Shown here in pieces: positions 1 through 6,216 of a stretch of 54,911 bases of DNA. The notes beneath the pieces are model-generated. The model was not told where the DNA came from. It did not search any database and saw only the letters and a list, made by a program, of their open reading frames with translations. The translations under genes were made by a program, and so were the position numbers. This DNA is from an uncultured Christensenellaceae bacterium (GTDB lineage: Bacteria; Bacillota; Clostridia; Christensenellales; Borkfalkiaceae). Position 1 is the first letter of the stretch. Each line of letters begins with the position of its first letter. The DNA is taken from positions 1 to 54,911 of the forward strand of contig CAJUOP010000015.1 in NCBI GenBank assembly GCA_910588465.1, given 5' to 3'.

Positions 1-155
1 CCTAATTCTCGTTCACCTGCGGCTTACCTAAAATTCCCTATGGGAACTACGGTAAACGTTCGGCTTTTTTTGATTTTATGGTATGTTGATAGGGCGGCAG
101 TAAAAAAACAAATTTTTATAGCGTTAAAATATCGTTGTCTTGCAAAATTATTATA

Positions 156-1214
156 TTACCAGAAATGCCCAAATTTTTTAATGCTTCGGGTTTTTCGCTG
201 TGAGATTTTTGCTTTCGTTATTTCACAAACTTTTTTGAGGTCGTCAACGCTTGCGTGTCCGCTTGTATGCAAACAAACCAGCCTGCAACCGCCTTTTAGG
301 GCGTTGTTTATAAAATTACTCTTATATTCGTCAAAGGCAGGGTGCGCTTTATCTAAATAACCGCTCCACATAGAATAAATGAGTAGACTGTTTGGAAAAT
401 TCTCGATAGCATTTTGAGTTATATGATTTGTTCTTCCCAAAAGGAAAAATCCCTTGTCGATCATAAAATTGTGTAGATTTTTTCCATAGGAATATATTTT
501 GCTTCTATCAAAGTTGTAAAATGACGAAGTTGTATTTTGAGTTACTGTTTTAAGAATTTCGCCTTGAAAATCATTTTCGCAAATTATAAACGGTTTATGG
601 TTTTTTAAAGCCGCATTATAAAATTCGGCTATCGTATCTATGTTTGTAGAGCTGCAAAGAGCAATAGCATATTTATTTTTACGTAAAAGTTTTTCAACTT
701 TCGCTCCGAGTTCGTGTTCGGTAACGACTTTTTCATCGGCACGGGAAAGCATTGTGCCTTCTGTAATAAGTACGTCGATGTCCTTGCAATATTTTTCAAA
801 CACTGCAAGTGTTTTCTTACCCTTAGCTCCGTGCAAACGAAAATCGCCCGTATGTAAAATTCGCTTGCCGTCTGCTTCAATTAACAGCATATACGCATCA
901 AAAGCCGAATGATCTATTGCATAAGGCGTAACTTTTATATCTCCAAAATATAACGGTTTTCCGATTGCATATTCATGAAACGTAAGTACTTTCTCAGGAG
1001 AGCCTTTTTTAAGTTTTGTTTGTAAGGTGTTTTGTACTACCGTATAAATTCGTTTTGCAATTGCGCCCATATAAATAGGAATTTGCGGTAGAATTTTTTC
1101 AAACATACCGACGTGGTCGCCGTGATAATGCGTAATTAGTACTGCATCACAATGGGTGTTTGTATAAATAAACGCTACGCGTGGTATATGTTCTATTTTT
1201 GCCTGATATGCAAA
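156..1214 (-). pseudogene. 5'-truncated MBL-fold hydrolase at a tRNA boundary
   Basis: The reading frame encodes a metallo-beta-lactamase-fold hydrolase of the RNase J/beta-CASP-like type: conserved stretches include HSAFDAYMLLIEADG, ILHTGDFRLHG and ITEGTMLSR, and a late HTSGHA. The first ATG (1106) would begin after the metal-binding motif, but the frame continues upstream as CDAVLITHYHGDHVG, so the true protein started earlier. Relatives carry roughly 30-40 more N-terminal residues. Here the frame runs straight into the tRNA-Val terminator hairpin with no ATG, so the 5' end is missing. Base composition is much more AT-rich than the rest of the window and the protein is rich in Asn, Lys and Ile, suggesting foreign origin. 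An unusual non-ATG start is the alternative to truncation. Confidence 0.7.
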
Positions 1215-1234
1215 AACGACCCTTTCGGGTCGTT
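1212..1234 (-). terminator. Rho-independent terminator of tRNA-Val
   Basis: On the minus strand an 8-bp perfect stem (AACGACCC/GGGTCGTT) with a GAAA loop is followed by five T. It lies six bases beyond the encoded CCA of tRNA-Val. Confidence 0.85.
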
Positions 1235-1239
1235 GTGGG

Positions 1240-1316
1240 TGGTGGGGACAACAGGGCTCGAACCTGTGACCTCACGCATGTGAAGCGTGCGCTCTAACCA
1301 ACTGAGCTATGCCCCC
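1240..1316 (-). tRNA. tRNA-Val (anticodon CAC)
   Basis: This is a cloverleaf with acceptor stem GGGGGCA/TGTCCCC (one G-U pair), a D-arm with AGCTCAGTTGGTTAGAGC, anticodon loop TTCACAT giving CAC (reads GTG), a T-loop with GGTTCGAGCC, and CCA encoded at 1240-1242. Its 3' end faces the AT-rich truncated MBL gene, the usual orientation for an element integrated at a tRNA 3' end. Confidence 0.95.
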
Positions 1317-1328
1317 GTAACTATCAGC

Positions 1329-1357
1329 ATTTTACTACCGCAGAAGTTAATTGTCAA
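1329..1357 (-). promoter_or_regulatory. Promoter of tRNA-Val
   Basis: Minus-strand TTGACA (1357-1352), 17-bp spacer, TAAAAT (1334-1329), ending 12 bases before the tRNA 5' end. Confidence 0.8.
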
Positions 1358-1415
1358 TCGTTTTTATGCCCAAAAGAAAAAATAGTTTAAAAAAGCTGAA
1401 AATGGCAAAAATTTC

Positions 1416-1444
1416 TTGAATTTTATCAGCTTAACCGTTATAAT
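1416..1444 (+). promoter_or_regulatory. Sigma-A promoter of the 72-aa gene
   Basis: TTGAAT (1416-1421), 17-bp spacer, perfect TATAAT (1439-1444). Confidence 0.7.
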
Positions 1445-1473
1445 AATACAAAACGGCGGAAGAGGTTTTAAGA

Positions 1474-1692
1474 ATGCAAAAGTTTCCCGCGGAAGAAATA
1501 CTTGTTATGATGATGGATTGTTTGATTTCGAATTTGGAGGAATCGTTAGAGGCGGAGCAGGAGGGGGATTTTACCGAGTTTGCGAACGGCGCGAGGAATG
1601 CGTATGTGGAAATGTTGGAAATGCTTCAGCAATGGGAGAAGGCGGAAGAATACGGTTTGAGTTGGGACGTGGAAGGGCGGTTTCCGGTATGA
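1474..1692 (+). CDS. Small acidic hypothetical protein (72 aa)
   Basis: I do not recognise the family. The 72-residue product is strongly acidic (many Glu/Asp), predicted helical, with a run such as LISNLEESLEAEQEGDF near the middle and no membrane segment or signal peptide. It has a good promoter 30 bases upstream and a purine-rich ribosome site (GGAAGAGG) eight bases before the ATG, which supports a real gene. It sits alone between tRNA-Val and tRNA-Ala. No terminator is obvious before the tRNA-Ala promoter, so it may read through into that tRNA. Confidence 0.6.
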   Translation: MQKFPAEEILVMMMDCLISNLEESLEAEQEGDFTEFANGARNAYVEMLEMLQQWEKAEEYGLSWDVEGRFPV

Positions 1693-1748
1693 TTATCCTG
1701 CTGCGAAAAAATTTTAAAAAGAAATTTAATAAAGTTCGGTAAAATTGC

Positions 1749-1776
1749 TTGCTTTTTTTCGTCAATATGGTATAAT
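1749..1776 (+). promoter_or_regulatory. Promoter of tRNA-Ala
   Basis: TTGCTT (1749-1754), 16-bp spacer, TATAAT (1771-1776), 20 bases before the tRNA. Confidence 0.7.
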
Positions 1777-1795
1777 TTTATCAAATAAATCAATC

Positions 1796-1871
1796 GGGGA
1801 TATGGCTCAGTTGGTAGAGCGGTACGTTCGCAACGTACAGGCCACGAGTTCGAATCTCGTTATCTCCACCA
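1796..1871 (+). tRNA. tRNA-Ala (anticodon CGC)
   Basis: Acceptor stem GGGGATA/TATCTCC contains the G3:U70 pair that is the alanine identity element. The anticodon loop TTCGCAA gives CGC (reads GCG, a codon used very heavily in this window). The T-loop is GAGTTCGAATCTC and CCA is encoded at 1869-1871. Confidence 0.95.
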
Positions 1872-1879
1872 ATATTGTT

Positions 1880-1919
1880 AAGGATTGAATATTTATTGCA
1901 TTCAATCCTTATTTTGTTT
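1880..1919 (+). terminator. Terminator of tRNA-Ala
   Basis: 11-bp perfect stem (1880-1890 with 1900-1910, AAGGATTGAAT/ATTCAATCCTT), 9-base loop, T-rich tail ATTTTGTTT. Confidence 0.85.
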
Positions 1920-1938
1920 CAAACGGGTTCTTGAAAAG

Positions 1939-2337
1939 GTCATGCGCGAAACATACCGAAAAATTTTCGGACGAAGAACGAAAACGAAGGGGAGGCTGGT
2001 TATTGTGGATGCGACACCGAACGAAGCGGAAACGAGGGCTCTGGTCGGGAGTTCTTTATATGCCGTGTGGACCGAATTGCGTACAGTCATTTCAAAGAGA
2101 ATGAAAAGGCGGGCGTTACGTTTTTAACGGCGGAAACAGCGTAACGCTTACGGGGAAAATGGAAATCGTGACTGACACGAGCGTGAAAAACACGCTATGG
2201 GAACAGTGGGGCGAAATTCTCGGACGGTCACTTCCCGAACGGCGGGAAAGTATGACCCCGAATATTGCGTGATCCATTTTACGGCGTACGAAGCCACCGT
2301 GTACGTGAGCGGCGATTTCGAAACGATTGCGTTATAA
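1939..2337 (+). pseudogene. Decayed pyridoxamine-5'-phosphate-oxidase-family gene
   Basis: Pieces of one PNPOx-like flavin-binding split-barrel protein appear in different frames. One frame holds an N-terminal stretch ending LYAVWTE, another AYSHFKENEKAGVTF, another SVTLTGKMEIVTDTSVKNTLW, and the last DPEYCVIHFTAYEATVYV up to a TAA at 2335-2337. Joined, they give the expected order of family motifs (HFKEN..KAGV.F, G..EIVTD, DPEYCV..F). At least three frameshifts separate them, so no full-length product can be made. The intact relative at 2732 has the same DPDYCVLKF motif. Sequencing error could explain one shift but hardly all. Confidence 0.7.
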
Positions 2338-2348
2338 GGGGAGCCTAT

Positions 2349-2717
2349 ATGAAAAAATGGTATCGGGAAGAATATGAATTCGAAATAGAAGTGACGGGTT
2401 TTCTCCGCGGAAATAAAACGGAAGGGTATTGCCGCAACGGGGAGGAAATCGGCGACAGATATACCTGCACGTACGGCTGTCCCGTGAACGGGGAGGGGCA
2501 GGGGATTTGCTCAAAGTGCATGGCGCTGCTGTTCCCCGCGATGGAAGCGGTGCGCAGCGGGGGCGATTTGGAGAACGTCGGCGGCAACGGACGTTATAGT
2601 AAAGATTTCGTTTGTCCCGACGGATGCGTAACGTTCCGTCTTACGGCGAAAAAGCGCGGCGAATGGAATTTTTTTGCGAACGGGTTGGCTGAGAACGGAG
2701 AGGCAAAGAAAGAATAA
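2349..2717 (+). CDS. TIGR04076 family protein
   Basis: The 122-residue protein matches the small Cys-rich TIGR04076 family. It has the motifs IEVTGFLRG, YTCTYGCPVNGEGQGICSK, LFPAMEAVRSGGDLENVGG and VCPDGCVTFRLTAKK, including the paired cysteines that probably bind metal or form disulfides. No biochemical role is established for the family. The start ATG at 2349 follows AAGGGGAG at good spacing; an in-frame ATG at 2265 would sit inside the preceding pseudogene and is rejected. The stop overlaps the region just before the next PNPOx-family gene, so the two are probably co-transcribed. Confidence 0.85.
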   Translation: MKKWYREEYEFEIEVTGFLRGNKTEGYCRNGEEIGDRYTCTYGCPVNGEGQGICSKCMALLFPAMEAVRSGGDLENVGGNGRYSKDFVCPDGCVTFRLTAKKRGEWNFFANGLAENGEAKKE

Positions 2718-2731
2718 TGACAGGAGAAAAT

Positions 2732-3145
2732 ATGGAAACAGCGGAAATTTTAAAATTTGCCTCCGAGCAAAAGACGGCGTTTATCGCCTCCGTAAACGGG
2801 CAGGGTTATCCCGTGATTCGCGCCATGCTTGCGCCGCGTAAAATAGAGGGGAACGAAATTTATTTTACGACGAACACCTCCTCGAATAAGGTGGCGCAAT
2901 TCATGCAAAACGGGAAGGCGTGCGTTTATTTTTACAAGCGCGGAAAGATAAAATATCAGGGAGTTTCGATCGTCGGAGAAATGCAGGTATGCACGGATCA
3001 GCAGACGAAAAACGAAAATTGGCGGTTCGGAGACAGGCTCTTTTATAAAAAGGGCGTTACCGATCCCGACTACTGCGTGTTAAAATTTATCTGCAAATCC
3101 GCCGAGTATTATTGCGACCTTAAAACGGAAAAGGCGGAGTTTTAA
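2732..3145 (+). CDS. Pyridoxamine 5'-phosphate oxidase family protein
   Basis: This 137-residue protein belongs to the FMN-binding split-barrel (PNPOx-like) family, small cytosolic flavin-binding proteins of mostly unknown substrate. Visible motifs are TAFIASVNGQGYPVIRAM near the N-terminus, IYFTTNTSSNKVAQF in the middle, and GVTDPDYCVLKF near the C-terminus. I chose ATG 2732 because AGGAG lies six bases upstream; an ATG at 2717 overlaps the previous stop codon and would add five residues. It follows TIGR04076 directly and is paralogous to the broken gene at 1939-2337, so the locus once held two such genes. Confidence 0.85.
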   Translation: METAEILKFASEQKTAFIASVNGQGYPVIRAMLAPRKIEGNEIYFTTNTSSNKVAQFMQNGKACVYFYKRGKIKYQGVSIVGEMQVCTDQQTKNENWRFGDRLFYKKGVTDPDYCVLKFICKSAEYYCDLKTEKAEF

Positions 3146-3163
3146 AAAAATTATGTTCTCCCG

Positions 3164-3192
3164 TTGCATTTGCAAAAAATCCGTGCTATAAT
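3164..3192 (+). promoter_or_regulatory. Promoter of hpt
   Basis: TTGCAT (3164-3169), 17-bp spacer, TATAAT (3187-3192), followed by AAAGGAG before the ATG. Confidence 0.75.
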
Positions 3193-3219
3193 GGGTGCAA
3201 TTACCAAAGGAGTACAGAT

Positions 3220-3780
3220 ATGAAAAAAACAATTCAACCGTTGAAGGAGCATTTGCAGAGCGTTTATTTGACCGAAGAGCAGATTCAGGGCAAGGTGAAA
3301 GAGGCGGCTGCCTGGCTCGATTCCAAATTCGAGGGAAAAACGCCGCTTGCCGTAAGCGTGTTAAAGGGCAGCGTAATGTTTTTCTGCGATTTGGTGCGCG
3401 CCATGAAAACTCCCGTTCAAATCGACTTTATGACGATTTCCTCCTACGGAAGCTCGTCGGACAGCTCGGGAATGCCCAAAATCGTAATGGACCTTGCCGC
3501 TTCGGTCGAGGGGCGGGACGTGATTTTGGTGGAGGACATCGTCGACTCGGGGCACACGTTAAAAAAGATGCGCGAGCTGCTGAACGGACGCGGGGCGAAG
3601 TCTTTTACGGTTGTCACCCTTTTGGATAAGCCTGCGCGCAGACAGGTGGACATTAAGGCGGATTATTCCTGCTTCGAAATCGAAAACGAGTTTATCGTGG
3701 GTTACGGGCTGGATTATGCGCAGCAATACCGCAATTTACCTTATATCGCCATTTTAAAGCGCGAAGTATACGAGGATTAA
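3220..3780 (+). CDS. hpt: Hypoxanthine phosphoribosyltransferase
   Basis: The enzyme converts hypoxanthine or guanine plus PRPP to IMP or GMP in purine salvage, in the cytosol. The 186-residue length is normal. The PRPP-binding signature VILVEDIVDSGHT is at about residues 101-113, preceded by the VSVLKGSVMFFCDLVR loop. The C-terminal part has the family's DKPARR and VGYGLDYAQQYRNLPYI segments. It has its own promoter, a strong AAAGGAG site and its own terminator. The next gene is a purine-type NCS2 permease, consistent with a salvage pair although they are separate transcripts. Confidence 0.96.
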   Translation: MKKTIQPLKEHLQSVYLTEEQIQGKVKEAAAWLDSKFEGKTPLAVSVLKGSVMFFCDLVRAMKTPVQIDFMTISSYGSSSDSSGMPKIVMDLAASVEGRDVILVEDIVDSGHTLKKMRELLNGRGAKSFTVVTLLDKPARRQVDIKADYSCFEIENEFIVGYGLDYAQQYRNLPYIAILKREVYED

Positions 3781-3795
3781 AGAAAACGTTTTTTC

Positions 3796-3826
3796 GCTCT
3801 TCTCCCTTTCGGAGAGGAGCTTTTTT
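3796..3826 (+). terminator. Terminator of hpt
   Basis: 10-bp stem GCTCTTCTCC/GGAGAGGAGC (one G-T), loop CTTTC, then six T. Confidence 0.85.
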
Positions 3827-3848
3827 GTTGCGTTGACAACGCGGTAAA

Positions 3849-4034
3849 GATTCCCGCGGTCGCGTTGCTCCCTCGGAATGACAGGGGGACTACGCGGGCT
3901 TGTCATTCTGAGGGGCGAAGTCCCGAAAGAATCCCACGGGCGAAAGGGTGGAATAGGGGATTCCCGCGGTTGCTGCGCTCCCTCTGAATGACGGGAGAGA
4001 TTCCCGCGGTCGCAGTGCTCCCTCTGAATGACAG
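3849..4034. repeat. Cluster of 36-bp dispersed repeats
   Basis: Three near-identical 36-bp copies start at 3849, 3959 and 3999, each of the form GATTCCCGCGGT...GCTCCCTC.GAATGAC. A partial inverted copy spans about 3900-3936 (TGTCATTCTGAGGGGCGAAG...GAATC). Copies differ at only a few positions. The same family, inverted, recurs at 52359-52431. The rest of this roughly 340-base gap (3831-4169) holds diverged G-rich fragments and no gene I can support. The element resembles short palindromic intergenic repeats seen in many Clostridia genomes. Confidence 0.8.
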
Positions 4035-4169
4035 AGGGACGGCGGGGTGGGATGACAAGGAGTGGGGGCTTCGCAATGCTCGGAACGATGGCAGGGTCGG
4101 CACGGCTGAGTGCGGGGCGTTTTCAGGTGAAAAAATTTTCACATTATTTTCATATTGCAATAAAAATCT

Positions 4170-4198
4170 TTGCATTTTTGAATTTCGTGTGATATAAT
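4170..4198 (+). promoter_or_regulatory. Promoter of the NCS2 permease
   Basis: TTGCAT (4170-4175), 17-bp spacer, TATAAT (4193-4198). Only 36 bases lie between the -10 box and the ATG, leaving no room for a purine riboswitch. Confidence 0.75.
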
Positions 4199-4234
4199 TG
4201 CATTACTAAATCTTTAAAAGGAAAAGGTATCACT

Positions 4235-5839
4235 ATGGAAGAAGAGAAAGTAACTTCTCAATCTACGGAAGAAACCGCGGAAAATGTAGAAAACTCCGCC
4301 GCAGAAGCCGTAGAGACCGTTGCGGAACCGTCCGAACAGACGCCCCCCCCCGCTCCCAAGAAGAAACAGAACGTATTCGATAAGTTCTTCGGGATCACGG
4401 CGAGCGGCTCTACCTTTAAGGCGGAGATCATCGCGGGATTGACCACATTTATGGCGATGGTTTATATCCTGATGGTAAACGCGGGCATTTTCTCGGCATG
4501 GATCTACGACGACGCGGGCAATCCTCTGTTCCAGATTATTCCCAACGTGACGTACGGCGGAATGTATATCGCCACGGCGATCGGCGCGATCGCGGGTACG
4601 CTGCTTATGGCGCTGCTTGCAAAAATGCCGCTTGCGCAAGCCTCGGGTATGGGCGTGAACGCATTCGTCGTTTACACCCTTGTATTGACGACAGGGTTAA
4701 CGTATGCCAATGCAATGGTGCTTACGCTGTTCGACGGTATCCTGTTCGTCGTTCTTACCGCAACGGGACTCAGAAAGAAGATTTTCGAGGCGATCCCTGC
4801 GGCGGTGCGCCATGCGATCCCCGTCGGTATCGGTCTGTTTATCGCGTTTATCGGAATGCAGAACGCCGGGATCGTACAGGGGGATGCGTCCACGCTGGTA
4901 AAATTCGTTTCGTTTAACGTGACGGCGGAAGACTTTACTTACGGCGCGATCGTGGCTCCGCTGGTTGCGCTTTTGGGCGTGATCGCCATTGCCATCATGG
5001 CGAAGAAAAACGTAAAGGGGAATATCCTTTGGGGGATCCTCGGTGCGGCGGCGCTCTTCTACATTCTCAACGCGCTCGGACTTGCCTGGGGCGACACTGC
5101 CTGCAAGGCGGTATTCACGAAGATCGGCGACACGTTCAGCTTTAATCCGTTTACGGCGTTTAAGGATTGGGGCACGCAGTCGGTAGGGCAGGTGTTTGCC
5201 AACGGCTTCGATTTCAGCCACTATCTTGCAAGCCACAGCGGCTGGTCGCTGGCGGGCGTTATCTTTGCTTCGGCGCTCTCTCTTTGCATGATCGACATGT
5301 TCGATACGATCGGAACGCTGTACGGCGCTTGCGCTAAGGGCAACCTGCTCGACGAAAAGGGCGTTCCCAAGAACATGGAAAAAATGATGCTCTGCGATGC
5401 GGTCGGCACCTGCGTGGGCGCGGTTGCGGGTACCTCTACGGTTACTACGTTCGTAGAATCCTCCGCGGGCGTTTCGGCGGGCGGCAAGACGGGCTTCACC
5501 TCTTTGGTGACCGCGATTTGCTTCTTTGTCGCAATGTTCTTAAGTCCTATCGCGCAGCTGATCCCCTCGGCGGCGACGGCTTCCGCTCTGATTTGGGTCG
5601 GCGTGCTGATGATGACTTCGGTAACGAATATCGAGTGGACGGACGCGGCGGAAGCGATCGTAGCGTTCTTCACCTTTATCATTATGGTGCTCGGCTATTC
5701 CATTTCCAAGGGGATCGGCATCGGCATTATCGCGTTCGTGCTCGTAAAACTGTGCACGGGCAAGGTGAAAGAAATTTCGATCGTTACCTGGATCCTTGCG
5801 GTTCTGTTTGTTGCAACCTTCCTCGTATCTTCGATGTAA
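4235..5839 (+). CDS. NCS2 family purine permease
   Basis: A 534-residue polytopic membrane protein of the AzgA/PbuG-like branch of the NCS2 family, which imports purine bases by proton symport. After an unusual ~45-residue acidic, Glu/Ala-rich cytoplasmic N-terminal extension, the family start motif FFGITASGSTFKAEIIAGLTT (about 48-69) leads into the first helix. Later motifs are QASGMGVNAFVVYTL and DMFDTIGTLYGAC, then GTSTVTTFVESSAGVSAGGKTG, the family's conserved substrate-site loop. About 12-14 hydrophobic segments follow the usual pattern. It lies beside hpt, matching uptake plus salvage. Exact base preference (guanine, hypoxanthine or adenine) cannot be read from sequence. Confidence 0.92.
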   Translation: MEEEKVTSQSTEETAENVENSAAEAVETVAEPSEQTPPPAPKKKQNVFDKFFGITASGSTFKAEIIAGLTTFMAMVYILMVNAGIFSAWIYDDAGNPLFQIIPNVTYGGMYIATAIGAIAGTLLMALLAKMPLAQASGMGVNAFVVYTLVLTTGLTYANAMVLTLFDGILFVVLTATGLRKKIFEAIPAAVRHAIPVGIGLFIAFIGMQNAGIVQGDASTLVKFVSFNVTAEDFTYGAIVAPLVALLGVIAIAIMAKKNVKGNILWGILGAAALFYILNALGLAWGDTACKAVFTKIGDTFSFNPFTAFKDWGTQSVGQVFANGFDFSHYLASHSGWSLAGVIFASALSLCMIDMFDTIGTLYGACAKGNLLDEKGVPKNMEKMMLCDAVGTCVGAVAGTSTVTTFVESSAGVSAGGKTGFTSLVTAICFFVAMFLSPIAQLIPSAATASALIWVGVLMMTSVTNIEWTDAAEAIVAFFTFIIMVLGYSISKGIGIGIIAFVLVKLCTGKVKEISIVTWILAVLFVATFLVSSM

Positions 5840-5857
5840 AAAACAATTATAGTTTCA

Positions 5858-5887
5858 GCCCTCCCGTTTTGCGGGAGGGCTTTTTTT
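5858..5887 (+). terminator. Terminator of the NCS2 permease
   Basis: 9-bp perfect stem GCCCTCCCG/CGGGAGGGC, loop TTTTG, seven T. Confidence 0.92.
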
Positions 5888-6216
5888 CGCAACTTAAATT
5901 TTTATACGGAATATATTGGATTATGCGCATATTTGTTTAAAGTAAAAACGAAATGCTTGCGTGAATTTGCATAAACCGCTCCTGTAAACGGTGTATTATG
6001 CAGGATTAAATTGAATTTATACATAAAATTATGCATATAAATGAAAAAAAGCAATATTTCCCTGCATATTTCTTTGGATTTATACATAATTTTTGTTGAC
6101 AAACGCAGGCGATTATTATAAAATAGATGAAATCTACTTTTATACTCTCATACCGTATAATTTTTTATTCGTTCTGGTTGTGTAAAATGTGGGAATTTTT
6201 CTAAGGAGAGTAGATT
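5888..6216 (+). promoter_or_regulatory. AT-rich leader region of the giant lipoprotein gene
   Basis: This gene-free 329-base stretch is AT-rich and ends in a promoter: TTGACA (6096-6101), 17-bp spacer, TAAAAT (6119-6124). About 85 bases of untranslated leader lead to the AAGGAG ribosome site before ATG 6217. Upstream are an inverted repeat at 5968-6002 (TGCATAA-ACCG ... CGGT-gta-TTATGCA), the palindrome TATGCGCATA at 5922-5931 and two copies of TTTATACATAA near 6018 and 6079. These are candidate operators for a regulated surface protein. Confidence 0.6.

Noticed and set aside
34..46. TTCCC-TAT-GGGAA inverted repeat at the left edge
   Set aside because: Five-base arms with no T tract or neighbouring feature; too short to call.
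40..360. Open frame opposite the truncated MBL gene
   Set aside because: Antisense shadow without a ribosome site or recognisable protein.
3849..4034. CRISPR array
   Set aside because: Copies are irregularly spaced (110 and 40 bases), include inverted ones, and no cas genes are present.
4176..4234. Purine riboswitch before the NCS2 permease
   Set aside because: Only 36 bases between -10 box and ATG; no aptamer fits.
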